A stretch of DNA of 64,000 nt from Pseudomonadales bacterium (GCA_016779565.1 JADHNJ010000001.1:27349-91348); one strand, 5' to 3'. Shown: positions 36,006 to 45,328, counted from the stretch's first letter. Numbers and translations are program-made. The notes: generated by a model not told the origin, from the sequence alone.

Positions 36006-36871
36006 ACAATGTGAGCGAAGCATTCACGGCGCATTGCCAAGCAAGCGGCACTGCGCAAATTTCTATCAGCAAACACGGGCACCTGTGTTTTGAGCTTCAA
36101 CTTACAAACGATCCTGTTGATGTCTATGCGGTTCAAAAAGGTATCTTAGCGGTTCTTATCGGCATAGCCGAAAACCGCTTCTTTCTTGAACGTTACGACG
36201 CGATGAACCACATTCTTGAACCTGAATGGACCCAACTCGAAAAACCCGATGAGGCCAGCTTGTCTGTGGAAACCTTGCTCAACATGACCACTGGCATGGA
36301 TGACCACCTATGCTTAAACGGCAGAATTGGCCATGACTGGCGTTACAACAATGTCGCCTTTCAGTTCCTTAAGCAGGCCCTTGAGATCCAAACAGGGGAA
36401 AAGCTCAACGAATTAACTAGGGCATGGTTACTAGAGCCGCTGGGTATCGAAGATACCTACTGGCAAGACCGGTCCCCGGATACCGAGGGCCGTGTATTTT
36501 CAGCGCTTTATTCAACCGCTTCTTCTCTACGGGTAATCGGTGAGGCCTTGCTGAATGATGCGTTAATCGACACGGAGTTTAAACAAACACTTTCAACCCC
36601 CAGCGCGAGTACCAACCCTGCCTGGCATTTAGGCTGGTGGAACAATGCCGCTGACAGCTACCAAATTCCTGGTAAAAACGAGCTATTTAAAGGCCCTTTG
36701 CTACCCGATGCGCCTCCAGACCTCATCAGCGCCAGAGGTGCTGGCGGACACCATCTTTCGATCTCCGCCCAGAAAGGCTGGGTTATTGCCCAAACCATGG
36801 ACCCAAGCCGCCGCCAATCGGATACCCGACAAGGGCAATCGGCGTTCTGGCAGTTAATCGATAAGCTTTGA
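36002..36871 (+). CDS. Beta-lactamase-fold (serine hydrolase) homologue with AxxK in place of SxxK
   Basis: The 289-residue protein resembles class C beta-lactamase/6-aminohexanoate hydrolase-like proteins. LNMTTGMDDHLCLNG, WRYNNVAFQFLKQALEIQTG (Y-x-N motif) and LLEPLGIEDTYWQD match. The SxxK region reads VYAVQKGILAVLIGIA, so the catalytic Ser is Ala (codon GCG near 36129) while Lys is kept. The third motif region is GAGGHHLSISAQKGWVI. No signal peptide is seen. The frame is intact and coupled to the family 2 glycosidase. It may be a pseudoenzyme or a binding protein. Confidence 0.8.
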   Translation: MNNVSEAFTAHCQASGTAQISISKHGHLCFELQLTNDPVDVYAVQKGILAVLIGIAENRFFLERYDAMNHILEPEWTQLEKPDEASLSVETLLNMTTGMDDHLCLNGRIGHDWRYNNVAFQFLKQALEIQTGEKLNELTRAWLLEPLGIEDTYWQDRSPDTEGRVFSALYSTASSLRVIGEALLNDALIDTEFKQTLSTPSASTNPAWHLGWWNNAADSYQIPGKNELFKGPLLPDAPPDLISARGAGGHHLSISAQKGWVIAQTMDPSRRQSDTRQGQSAFWQLIDKL

Positions 36872-36997
36872 GCACCAATGCGTCTGGATTAATGAAGACT
36901 CAGGGATCAGCGATTCTGAACGAGTACACTGTTGGCCTTTAAGCAGCCCAAACCCTGTGTTAGCCTCGAGAAACTTTCCCAAGTTCGGAGCTAGCCA

Positions 36998-38197
36998 ATG
37001 GATCTTTCTTACGGCCCAACTTTTGATGCTTTTCGCGAGGAGGTCAGAACATTCATCGCCACCCATAAGGATCAGCAGCCCAAGCATGGTGCAGGTCCAA
37101 AGAGTGAGGAAGCCAGATCCTGGCAAGCGACCTTAATTAAAAACGGCTATCACTCGAGGACTATCCCAAAAGCCTATGGCGGCTTTGGTGCCGAGCCTGA
37201 CATCATCAAATCTAGGATTATCGCTGAGGAGTTTAGTGCCGCCCAAATGAATACCGGATTCAGTGGCCAAGGTATCAGCATGCTAACGCCCGTTCTACTT
37301 GAGATGGGCACAGAATCGCAAAAGCAGCAATTCATCGAGAAAACCATCCATGGTGACATTATCTGGTGTCAAGGCTACTCAGAGCCCGGCGCAGGTAGTG
37401 ATTTGGCCAGCTTGACCACTAAGGCTGAGCTTGATGGAGATGAGTGGGTTATCAATGGTCAGAAAATATGGACTAGCACCGCTCACATCAGTGACTGGAT
37501 TTTTTGTTTAGTACGCACCGAACCAGAAGCGCCGAAACACCAAGGCATTTCCTTCTTGCTGTTTAAGATGGACACCCCTGGCATTGAAGTCAGGCCGCTG
37601 GTAGACATGACCGGCAGCGCCAATTTTAATGAAGTCTTTTTTACCGATGTCAGAGTCCCAAAAGATCAAATCGTGGGTCAGCGCGGCCAAGGCTGGCAGG
37701 TTGCTAACGCGATCTTAGGACATGAACGCGGCTCTCTGGCGCCACCCGATGCTGCAATGACACGCTTAAACGGCGTGATCCGACTGATGCGAGAAGAGAC
37801 CGTTGCCGGAGAGCGGGTCATCGACAATCCGATTTTTCGAGATCGTTTGCTAAAATTGCAAGGCAGGGTCCTTGCGATGCAGTACAACGACATGCGGTTG
37901 CTGTCCGCAAAAATCAACAAGCAGACAGACACCCAATTGGCAGGGATGGTTGTCAAGCTTATCGGAACCGAGCTTCGCCATGAAATTGAGTGCCTTGGCA
38001 TTGATGTGATGGGAGAAATTGGTATTAGCTATGAGGATAACCCGTATCTTCGGGGTAACGGCTCCTGGCAATATCAGTATATGTATTTCCTAGGTCTAAT
38101 CATCGGTGGGGGCACCTCACAAATACAAAAAAACATTATTAGCGAACGGGGTCTTGGCATGCCTAAAGAACCTAAAATCGCAACCGTGGGGGCCTAA
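36998..38197 (+). CDS. Acyl-CoA dehydrogenase (FAD-binding, alpha-type)
   Basis: The 399-residue flavoprotein introduces the alpha-beta double bond into an acyl-CoA. It has GCQGYSEPGAGSDLASL-like CQGYSEPGAGSDLASLTT, WTSTAHISDWIFCLVRTE, DQIVGQRGQGWQVA and the C-terminal GGGTSQIQKNIISERGLGMP. GGAG lies eight bases before the ATG. The second dehydrogenase starts in its last base. Adjacent ACAD pairs of this sort form heteromers in steroid and branched-chain acid degradation (the ChsE/FadE type). Confidence 0.93.
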   Translation: MDLSYGPTFDAFREEVRTFIATHKDQQPKHGAGPKSEEARSWQATLIKNGYHSRTIPKAYGGFGAEPDIIKSRIIAEEFSAAQMNTGFSGQGISMLTPVLLEMGTESQKQQFIEKTIHGDIIWCQGYSEPGAGSDLASLTTKAELDGDEWVINGQKIWTSTAHISDWIFCLVRTEPEAPKHQGISFLLFKMDTPGIEVRPLVDMTGSANFNEVFFTDVRVPKDQIVGQRGQGWQVANAILGHERGSLAPPDAAMTRLNGVIRLMREETVAGERVIDNPIFRDRLLKLQGRVLAMQYNDMRLLSAKINKQTDTQLAGMVVKLIGTELRHEIECLGIDVMGEIGISYEDNPYLRGNGSWQYQYMYFLGLIIGGGTSQIQKNIISERGLGMPKEPKIATVGA

Positions 38198-39261
38198 TGG
38201 AATTCGGATTATCGGAAGAGCAGACGTTATTACAAGACAGCGTCTCTCGATTCTTAAAAGATAACGTCACCCTAGACGCAGTTCGGGAGGTTGCCGCCGG
38301 TGATACCAGCGATGCCAACATCTGGCGGGGACTGGCAGACTTGGGTATCGCTGGGCTTATCATTCCAGAAGCCCAAGGCGGCGTTGGTCTGGGTATGCTG
38401 GAGGCTGTGGTTGTTAGTGAGGCTCTGGGCTATCACATAGCGCCCAGTCCTTTTATCAGCTCAGCCATTGTCGCACCAACCGTACTGCTTGCGGCAGGCC
38501 ACACCGATAAACTTGGCGACATTGCTGCTGGCAATTTGCGGGTCGGGGTAGCCTTTTCAGAGGCCATCGGCGCCAGATTAGATGCCGGGGTGCACATCAG
38601 CGACGATGCACTAACAGGAAAGTTGCTATTTGCGTTCGACGCTCATGCTGACGCTTATCTTGTTAACGGGCCAAATCGAGAGATCTTTTGGGTCGATGCC
38701 TCGACAACTGGATTAACCCGTCGTTCGCTCACTACGATCGATAAAACTCGCACCATTTGCGAGCTTCAGTTCAACAAAGCCAATGCGGTACCCATAAGCG
38801 AAGACGCCGAAGTCATGCAAGCAGGTATCGATGCCGGACGCATGGTTCAGGCGGCGGATTCCCTGGGCGCTGCCCAGGCCATGCTCGATCAGGCCGTTGC
38901 CTACGCCATGCAGCGAAAACAGTTCAATCGCGTGATCGCTTCGTTCCAAGCGGTCAAACACCTTTGCGCTGAAATGGCATCACAATTAGAACCTTGTCGT
39001 TCGCTTGTCTGGTACGGCGGACACGCATTAAGCGAGCAAACTGCCGACGCCAGGTTGACCGTCTGTCATGCCAACGCACACCTTTCGGAGGTGGCCCAGT
39101 TCGTGGCAAAAACAAGTACGGAAGTCCACGGCGGTATGGGTTTCACAGATCTCGTCGGTTTGCATTATTGGTTCAAACGCATTGGCGCTAATCGTCAGCT
39201 ACTCGGGTCGCCAGAGGCCGTGCGAGAAGAAGCGGCGCGTCTGCAAAATCTCATCGACTAA
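38197..39261 (+). CDS. Acyl-CoA dehydrogenase (partner subunit)
   Basis: The 354-residue protein is shorter than its neighbour and shows EFGLSEEQTLLQDSVSRFLKD at the start (in parts), GLAGLIIPE-like LGIAGLIIPEAQGGVGLGML, RKQFNRVIASFQAVKHLCAEM and STEVHGGMGFTDLVGLHYWF. The start overlaps the previous stop by one base, suggesting fixed stoichiometry and a heterodimeric enzyme. The HGGMGFTD segment is common in steroid-acid dehydrogenase partner subunits; the actual substrate is not visible. Confidence 0.92.
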   Translation: MEFGLSEEQTLLQDSVSRFLKDNVTLDAVREVAAGDTSDANIWRGLADLGIAGLIIPEAQGGVGLGMLEAVVVSEALGYHIAPSPFISSAIVAPTVLLAAGHTDKLGDIAAGNLRVGVAFSEAIGARLDAGVHISDDALTGKLLFAFDAHADAYLVNGPNREIFWVDASTTGLTRRSLTTIDKTRTICELQFNKANAVPISEDAEVMQAGIDAGRMVQAADSLGAAQAMLDQAVAYAMQRKQFNRVIASFQAVKHLCAEMASQLEPCRSLVWYGGHALSEQTADARLTVCHANAHLSEVAQFVAKTSTEVHGGMGFTDLVGLHYWFKRIGANRQLLGSPEAVREEAARLQNLID

Positions 39262-39309
39262 TGACGATGACACTCGCAGTGCCAAGGCAGCTAGATTAGC
39301 CCAGCTGGG

Positions 39310-40059
39310 CTACCACTGTTCGACCCAGGGACGAACAACCAGTTCGTGGCTCCAAGTTGATTTATGCTGACGATGCAAATACCAATAGGCCTCGGCGATC
39401 CGATCGGGGTCAGCCATATTATCGTCATCGGTCGTACCTGCTAACCAATGTGCCCGGGAGCCGTCCGCTTGAGGCACACCAATGGCCGCATCAATCGGTA
39501 CCGTGACAACATGAATGCCTTGGGGCATCAGTTCCCGAGCCATGCTTTGCGCTAACCCTGCTTTGCCTTGACTGGCGGCAGCGAAAGCACCGCTTAACGC
39601 GAAGCCCTTGAGTGCGGCACTGGCGTTGGTAAACAAAATAGTGCCCCGACCAGTCGGTGTCATTGGATTGTCTAACATCCAGCGTGCGGCCTGTTGCCCA
39701 ACCAAAAAAGCGCTGAAGGTCGAGTTCATTATCGTGCTGAGCACGTGGTTCGGATCAGCTTCGGTGATCGTTTTGCGAAAAATTTCGGGATTACGCCCAT
39801 CGATATTGTGGACTACCAAAGTTGGCGGCCCCAGTTGGGTGTTAACCGTCTCGAACAGCTGAGCAACAGCGTCAGGGTCTGAGGCATCGCAGGCGAATGT
39901 TAGTACCCCGTAGTCCTTTTCGAGCGCTGTCAGCGCAGGCTTATTCGGCGTGCGAGCCGCCACTGCCACCTGCATGCCTTCTCGAACAAATAACTTTGCG
40001 CAACTGGCGCTGATGCCCTGACCACCCCCGACAATTAACGCCACTTCCGGTCTGCTCAT
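39310..40059 (-). CDS. Atypical short-chain dehydrogenase/reductase without the catalytic tyrosine
   Basis: The 249-residue Rossmann protein starts MSRPEVALIVGGGQGISASC, with a GGGQGI nucleotide-binding loop. The strand-5 motif is TILFTNASAALKG. The active-site helix reads AFAAASQGKAGLAQSMAREL, so the Tyr of YxxxK is Ala while Lys remains. Relatives of this kind (FAxAKxALRxLAQSMARE) are common and may not be dehydrogenases. The ATG at 40057-40059 lies 10 bases after the hydratase stop. Likely co-transcribed with the enoyl-CoA hydratase and part of a beta-oxidation set. Confidence 0.85.
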   Translation of the reverse strand: MSRPEVALIVGGGQGISASCAKLFVREGMQVAVAARTPNKPALTALEKDYGVLTFACDASDPDAVAQLFETVNTQLGPPTLVVHNIDGRNPEIFRKTITEADPNHVLSTIMNSTFSAFLVGQQAARWMLDNPMTPTGRGTILFTNASAALKGFALSGAFAAASQGKAGLAQSMARELMPQGIHVVTVPIDAAIGVPQADGSRAHWLAGTTDDDNMADPDRIAEAYWYLHRQHKSTWSHELVVRPWVEQW

Positions 40060-40069
40060 AGGTTTTACC

Positions 40070-40906
40070 TTATTGTGCCGAGAAGATCGGCGGCCGTTTT
40101 GCCATAAAGGCACTGATCGCTTCTTTGGATTCGTCACTATCCATAGATTCAATGAGGTGCTCTGCCTCTAACAGCAGAGAGTCATCTAACGATTGATGAA
40201 GCCCCATTTGCAAATTTTGTTTCATTCGCGCAAGGGCTTCAGGCGGACCTGCGGCAATCTCGGCACAGTAACCGAAAGCGGCCTGCGCAAAATCCTCGAC
40301 AGCAAAGACTTCATCAACCAGCCCAATCTTAAGCGCGGCTTCAGCGCCTAACCGCTCCGATCGATAAAATAGTGCTTTGGCGCGACCTAAACCAACCAAT
40401 CGAGGCAAAAACCAACTGGCCCCATAGTCTCCTGATAATCCAATATTCTTAAAGGCTGTAACAAAAAAGGCCTGCTCTGAGGCAATTCTTAGATCACAAG
40501 CTAACGCAATTGACATACCTGCGCCTGCTGCCGCACCAGGCAATGCGGCAACGGTGGGTTTGCTCAGACCATAAAGCCGCCCTGTTAACGTCCGCTGTTT
40601 CTCTAGGAGCACCTCGACTTTTGCGGCCTTAACTTGTTGCTCATCCTTACCATGGGCCAGGGCACTACCCGAGTTCTGACCCATACCACTGACGTCCCCT
40701 CCAGCACAAAACGCGTCGCCGGCCCCAGTAATCATGACACATCCAACGTCTGATCTCTTATCCAACTCAGCTAAAACTGTGCGAAGCGCAGGGGTTAAAA
40801 CGTCTCCAAGCGCATTCTTTTTGTGCGGCTTGTTGAGGGTTACTACAGCCACACGTTGACGAATTTCGCAAAGCAGTTCGTTTGTTCCTGTATCTATCAC
40901 ATTCAT
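40070..40906 (-). CDS. Enoyl-CoA hydratase/isomerase family protein
   Basis: The 278-residue crotonase has oxyanion-hole segments MITGAGDAFCAGGDVSGMG and LPGAAAGAGMSIALACDLRI, followed by ASEQAFFVTAFKNIGLSGDY and the PRLVGLGRAKAL region. The second-Glu position usual for hydratases (IGLVxE...) is not obvious: FKNIGLSGDYGASW places Asp/Gly in that area, as in isomerase-like members. The enzyme probably handles the product of the acyl-CoA dehydrogenase pair facing it. Substrate is unknown. Confidence 0.9.
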   Translation of the reverse strand: MNVIDTGTNELLCEIRQRVAVVTLNKPHKKNALGDVLTPALRTVLAELDKRSDVGCVMITGAGDAFCAGGDVSGMGQNSGSALAHGKDEQQVKAAKVEVLLEKQRTLTGRLYGLSKPTVAALPGAAAGAGMSIALACDLRIASEQAFFVTAFKNIGLSGDYGASWFLPRLVGLGRAKALFYRSERLGAEAALKIGLVDEVFAVEDFAQAAFGYCAEIAAGPPEALARMKQNLQMGLHQSLDDSLLLEAEHLIESMDSDESKEAISAFMAKRPPIFSAQ

Positions 40907-41944
40907 ATCAAGCCTTTACTCCCGGGGGTCATTGTGGGCTTTAAGAAAACGTTGCCGGCACTGCACCACCCGTGCACAGGAGGTGTCTGCTGTAAGCACT
41001 TCCAATCTTCTTTAAAAATACCAAGCTTGAGAACAACGAAGCTCTGGTCAGTTCTCTGATCCTAAGACCTTGCTGAATCATCCAACAGGCATCGATTGCC
41101 GTCAATTCATCCGGCAATCGTGCGAAAGTTCACTGCGGCCAGGAAAGCAATTTATGATGATCGACCGCTCAAAGCGCCTTCCCTAAGGGCAGTTACAAAC
41201 CCGCCTCTCCAATTTAGCAGGCAACCCTAAAATCGAGCCCTTCATCGGCATCAACAGCAGCCGCATTTCATCAAATTCTGCGACTTCCCTGCGTTGCATA
41301 CTCACATCATCGAGCCTCGGCAACGATGACCCGTGGCCCCAACCCCAGATGTTTAGCTCGGGATCTCTTCACTTTGGGTTAACTTTTGACAGTCTTTTCT
41401 GAGGGACCTTATTTTCATCGAGGCTTATCTGAGCCTCAAAGAATTTACCCCACATCAAGGTACCTACTTTTCGCTTGTCCTCAACAATAATTGAACTGTA
41501 AGCCGACAGTTGTCCATTTGGCTTTCAGCGAACCGGTTTAATGGCAGGGCCCCTATCAATCAGCTAAGCCCAGCGTTTCTAACTGCGGATATTTGCGATA
41601 CCCCAGCAATAGCCCGCGACGCTCTAAACTTCAACGCTTATGTCAAAGCCCGGACTACATCGGAGACACCTTCGATCTTCATCGCATCTCAGCACATGAT
41701 GTCAGTTTAATGGAACGACATCATCATTGAGGGCGCTATCATTGAAGGCGCTATCATTGAGGGCGCTCAATCTTATAAAGCGAGACTTAAACCTCAATCT
41801 TTCCTAAGATCTGACCAAAATCGAGTCACTAATACACGCTAATTTTGCGTCAATAACGTACGGGTTTGCACCCTTTTGTTCGATGAGGGGCCAATCAGGC
41901 AATTTTTGGTCGCACTTCTTTACAATTCGCTCTACCATCCCTTC
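40907..41944. other. About 1 kb without a supportable gene
   Basis: Only short frames are present, such as one at 41510-41710 that starts with TTG and has no recognisable features. A TTGACA at 41386-41391 has only a weak -10 (TTATTT) 17 bases later. A triple 15-bp repeat lies at 41723-41767. The interval separates the fatty-acid genes from the secreted hydrolase and may hold their promoters or a decayed gene. Confidence 0.6.
41723..41767 (+). repeat. Three tandem copies of a 15-bp unit
   Basis: ATCATTGAGGGCGCT occurs three times head to tail; the middle copy has one change (GAAGG). The unit length is a multiple of three but no supported gene covers it. It lies about 180 bases upstream of the hydrolase start. 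Confidence 0.9.
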
Positions 41945-43447
41945 ATGCATCGTTTTTTGTTTTCAATTAGCCTCATCCTCGCTGCGCTCTCGACGCATGG
42001 CTACGCTGCAGAGACCTCGTCTCTACTTCAGCCCTGTGATAAAAAAAAATTTAAAACGATCGTCGATTATGAGGACCGAGCACTTTGCGGCAAGCTCTCT
42101 GTGCCGGAAGCCGAGGGCATCAATGATCGCATGATCGATCTAAACGTCGTCATGCTCCCGGCCACCACCCGGGTTGTCGTCGAAGACCCCCTTGTGCTCC
42201 TTGCCGGTGGTCCCGGCCAGGCAGCAGTCAGTTTAGGCGCTGGCTGGGCACAGCGATTTGAAAATCTTCGGAAAAACCGCAACATTCTACTTGTGGATCA
42301 ACGGGGGACCGGCCAGTCAAATTCCCTATCTTGCGAACTCGAACTTGCGCCGACCCTTGATGATATCGGTGTTTCGGGCAGTATAGAGGATGTTATTGCG
42401 GCCCAGGTGAACGCTCTAAAACAATGTCTTGAGGGCCTGGACGCTGATCCTCAACATTATCATTCGCTAGCAGCCGCCGAGGATCTTGAAAGGGTCAGGC
42501 AACAACTAGCGCTCCCGGCCATGAATTTGTTTGGGATTTCCTACGGCACAAGAATGGCGCTCGTCTACACGCGTCTCTATCCCGATTCGGTCAGAAGCCT
42601 ATTACTTGATGCGGTTGCACCTACCGACATGATCATTCCTCTCAGGGTCGGGACCGATGCCGACCTTGCGTTCCAACAGATCATGGCTGAATGCGAGGCG
42701 CAAGAAAGTTGCCGTAAGGCCTTCCCAGATCTTCCAACGTTGCTTCGTGACGCTGAATCTAGACTTGCTGAACGCAAGTCTTTGAACCTAATCCACCCTT
42801 TGACGGGTGAGCGCGAGGCAGTGACCCTTGATCCCAGGATCATCAATCGGTTGCTCAGAGGCGCCATGTATAGCCGAGACCTGAGACAGTTGATCCCGCT
42901 TGCCCTGAGTGAGGCAGCAGCCGGTCGTTGGCAGACGCTGGTTGCCATCGGAGATTTAATATCGCCGGATTATGAGGATGATGCGACGATGAGCATCGGC
43001 ATGATGGCCTCTGTTTTATGTAGCGAAGATATGACTCGCGTTTCCAACGATGTCCAAGGGATATATTTCAACAACGCTCTGACAGAACTGTTAGACGCCG
43101 TGTGTCCGATCTGGCCCAGCACACCTGTCACCGAGGACTACTTTCAGCCAGTAAAGACGGCGCACCCGACACTGTTAATGTCCGGCACCCTAGATCCCAT
43201 CACGCCACCGAACTATGCTGAGGCAGCACTTTCGCATTTATCCGGAGCGAAGCATCTTGTTGTTGCCGGCGGCGCCCATGGGGTTTCTCATTTGGGCTGT
43301 CTGCCAGAGCTCATAGACACCTTTCTTGAGACATTAGCCGTCCAAGATCTCGACGTGAGTTGCGTTGAGGAGATTTTACCCAAGCCCTTTTTCCTCGGTT
43401 ATGCAGGTCCCTTCTCACCGCAAAAAGAGACGACCGCCCATGATTGA
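41945..43447 (+). CDS. Secreted alpha/beta hydrolase, S33 TAP-like peptidase
   Basis: The 500-residue protein has a signal peptide (MHRFLFSISLILAALSTHGY, cleavage about after AYA/AET). The hydrolase core has LVLLAGGPGQAAVSLGAGW, ILLVDQRGTGQSNSL and the nucleophile elbow LFGISYGTRMAL with Ser present. The C-terminal TAP-like part carries LMSGTLDPITPPNYAEAA (Asp) and VVAGGAHGVSHLGC (His). Relatives are tripeptidyl aminopeptidase-like enzymes and proteinases such as SlpD/E. The start at 41945 is chosen for the signal peptide; the ribosome-binding site is weak. It overlaps the ABC ATPase by 8 bp. Confidence 0.88.
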   Translation: MHRFLFSISLILAALSTHGYAAETSSLLQPCDKKKFKTIVDYEDRALCGKLSVPEAEGINDRMIDLNVVMLPATTRVVVEDPLVLLAGGPGQAAVSLGAGWAQRFENLRKNRNILLVDQRGTGQSNSLSCELELAPTLDDIGVSGSIEDVIAAQVNALKQCLEGLDADPQHYHSLAAAEDLERVRQQLALPAMNLFGISYGTRMALVYTRLYPDSVRSLLLDAVAPTDMIIPLRVGTDADLAFQQIMAECEAQESCRKAFPDLPTLLRDAESRLAERKSLNLIHPLTGEREAVTLDPRIINRLLRGAMYSRDLRQLIPLALSEAAAGRWQTLVAIGDLISPDYEDDATMSIGMMASVLCSEDMTRVSNDVQGIYFNNALTELLDAVCPIWPSTPVTEDYFQPVKTAHPTLLMSGTLDPITPPNYAEAALSHLSGAKHLVVAGGAHGVSHLGCLPELIDTFLETLAVQDLDVSCVEEILPKPFFLGYAGPFSPQKETTAHD

Positions 43448-44168
43448 GGTTGCTGGATTAAAAAAATCCTTTGGCGATGTTGTTGCTCTTCGCACCGTCT
43501 CGTTCAAGGCAGAAGACGCCCGAGTCACGGGGTTGCTGGGCCATAACGGTGCAGGCAAATCGACCAGCCTGCGCATTCTTTATGGTCTCATACAACCTGA
43601 CACCGGATTTGCTAAAATTGATGGCGTCAACGTCAGTCAAGATCGCATCTTGGCCCAATCGAAGCTCGGTGTTTTGCCCGATGGACAAGGACTTTACCAG
43701 CGCTTAACCCCCCGCGAGCATATGCGCTACTTCGGTCGTTTGCATGGCATGACCGAGGATATGATTGAGCAGCGTAGTCAGGAACTGATCGGCATGCTGG
43801 ACATGGGCAGCATCGCCGACCGGCGAACGGGCGGTTTCTCTCAAGGTGAACGAATGAAAGTCTGTTTGGCAAGAGCATTGGTCCACAACCCCAAACATAT
43901 TGTCCTTGATGAACCCACCAATGGCCTTGATGTCATGACCACTCGCAAGGTTCGAGAGATGATCCAAGAACTTAAGACGCTCGGCCTGTGCGTTTTGTTT
44001 TCTAGCCATCTAATGTATGAAGTCTCGAAACTCTGCGATGAGATCATCATCATGGCCGAAGGACGGGTAGCCGCCCAAGGTACGCCCGAACAGATCCTTG
44101 CGACGGCAGAAGAATCCTCCCTGGAAGATGCCTTCGTTACCTTATCTGAGCGCGTCGCCCAAATATGA
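43440..44168 (+). CDS. natA: ABC transporter ATPase, NatA-like (Na+ export type)
   Basis: The 242-residue ATPase has Walker A GLLGHNGAGKSTSLR, a Q-loop, signature GGFSQGERMKVCLARALVH and Walker B HIVLDEPTNGLDVMTTRKV. The NGLDVMTTR end of Walker B and the short size fit the NatA group that pairs with NatB-type permeases. The ATG at 43440 overlaps the end of the hydrolase gene; a frame start 25 codons upstream lies inside that gene. The permease begins 4 bp before its stop. Confidence 0.92.
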   Translation: MIEVAGLKKSFGDVVALRTVSFKAEDARVTGLLGHNGAGKSTSLRILYGLIQPDTGFAKIDGVNVSQDRILAQSKLGVLPDGQGLYQRLTPREHMRYFGRLHGMTEDMIEQRSQELIGMLDMGSIADRRTGGFSQGERMKVCLARALVHNPKHIVLDEPTNGLDVMTTRKVREMIQELKTLGLCVLFSSHLMYEVSKLCDEIIIMAEGRVAAQGTPEQILATAEESSLEDAFVTLSERVAQI

Positions 44169-45328
44169 ATATCCTACGAACGATCGTTGCTAAAGAGCTG
44201 CTTGATGGCGTAAGAGACAGACGGTCGCTGTTTTCTGCTTTTTTGTTTCCGTTTCTTGCGCCACTTTTTATCTACGGGCTGATGACCCTAGTCATACAAC
44301 AAAACACCGAAACCGAAAGCATTACTTTACCGGTGATCAATGCCGACGCAGCGCCTGCCCTTGTAGCGCACTTGAAAGAGGCGGGGTTCATCATCGAAGC
44401 ATTTGAGGGAGACCCAGAGGCTGAAGTTGCAGCAAAGACTGTCGAGCTTGTGCTATCAATCCCCATCGATTATCAAAAGACCATGGCGGCGTTTGAGACC
44501 ACTCGGGTAACCATTATCCACGATGGCTCCCGCAATGATACCAGCGCTACTGTTCGGCAAGTCCGGAATCTCGTCCGTATCTACAGCAGCGAACTTAACG
44601 CTCTCAGATTAGTGAGCAGGGGCGTGTCGCCCAAATTGATGCGTGGCCTACAGACCGAAAATGGCGACATCGCCAGTGATGAACAGCGAGCAGCTAATTT
44701 TCTAAGCTTTGTGCCTATTTATGTTTTGATGGCGGCGTTTGTTTGCGGGCTAGGACTTGCCATTGACCAAACTGCTGGCGAACGAGAACGCCGCAGCCTA
44801 GAACCTCTGCTTATCAATCCAGTGTCACGGCTATCTATTGTTTTCGGCAAGTGTTTGGCTGCCAGTATTGTCGCCGCTTTGGGCATGCTGATTACCCTGG
44901 GGATGTGTCTTGGCGCAATGCTCATGCTACCCATCGACGAGTTAGGTATTCGCTTTTCTCTTAAAGCGCAACAAGTCGTTGGGTTGATCATGGCAATCCT
45001 ACCGATTCCCCTACTTGCCAGCAGTCTGCAACTGCTACTAGGGTTATTCGCTAAATCCTTTAAAGATGCCCAGTCTTATGTGGGTTTCCTTGTGTTCATT
45101 CCAGTCGTTCCCACTCTGGTAATGAATTTCCTGCCCTTTGCCACCAGCTTTTGGATGTACTTTGTGCCAGTTTTTGGGCAGTCCATTATGATGAAGGAGA
45201 TCCTGGGAGCAGAGCCGGTGCCGCTACTGGCTTATCCGGCCGCTGCACTGCCGACGCTTCTGGCGGGTCTCCTCGTCTGCTGGCTGACGAGTCGCCTACT
45301 TGATCAGGAGCGCGTGATTCAGAGCTAG
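44165..45328 (+). CDS. natB: ABC transporter permease, NatB-like
   Basis: The 387-residue membrane protein has one N-terminal helix (FSAFLFPFLAPLFIYGLM), a large extracytoplasmic domain (about residues 45-175) and five or six C-terminal helices. The TAGERERRSLEPLLINPVSR motif before the second helix is typical of ABC-2/NatB permeases. NatAB of Bacillus exports Na+, but close relatives may move other substrates. The last 143 bp are overlapped by a candidate gene on the other strand. Confidence 0.9.
   Translation: MNILRTIVAKELLDGVRDRRSLFSAFLFPFLAPLFIYGLMTLVIQQNTETESITLPVINADAAPALVAHLKEAGFIIEAFEGDPEAEVAAKTVELVLSIPIDYQKTMAAFETTRVTIIHDGSRNDTSATVRQVRNLVRIYSSELNALRLVSRGVSPKLMRGLQTENGDIASDEQRAANFLSFVPIYVLMAAFVCGLGLAIDQTAGERERRSLEPLLINPVSRLSIVFGKCLAASIVAALGMLITLGMCLGAMLMLPIDELGIRFSLKAQQVVGLIMAILPIPLLASSLQLLLGLFAKSFKDAQSYVGFLVFIPVVPTLVMNFLPFATSFWMYFVPVFGQSIMMKEILGAEPVPLLAYPAAALPTLLAGLLVCWLTSRLLDQERVIQS

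Noticed and set aside
39297..39312. Perfect palindrome TAGCCCAGCTGGGCTA between convergent genes
   Set aside because: Possible terminator stem, but it has no loop or U-run and overlaps the SDR stop; not enough to call.
41510..41710. 66-codon frame in the 1-kb gap
   Set aside because: TTG start, no clear ribosome-binding site and no resemblance to any family; expected by chance in a region of this length.
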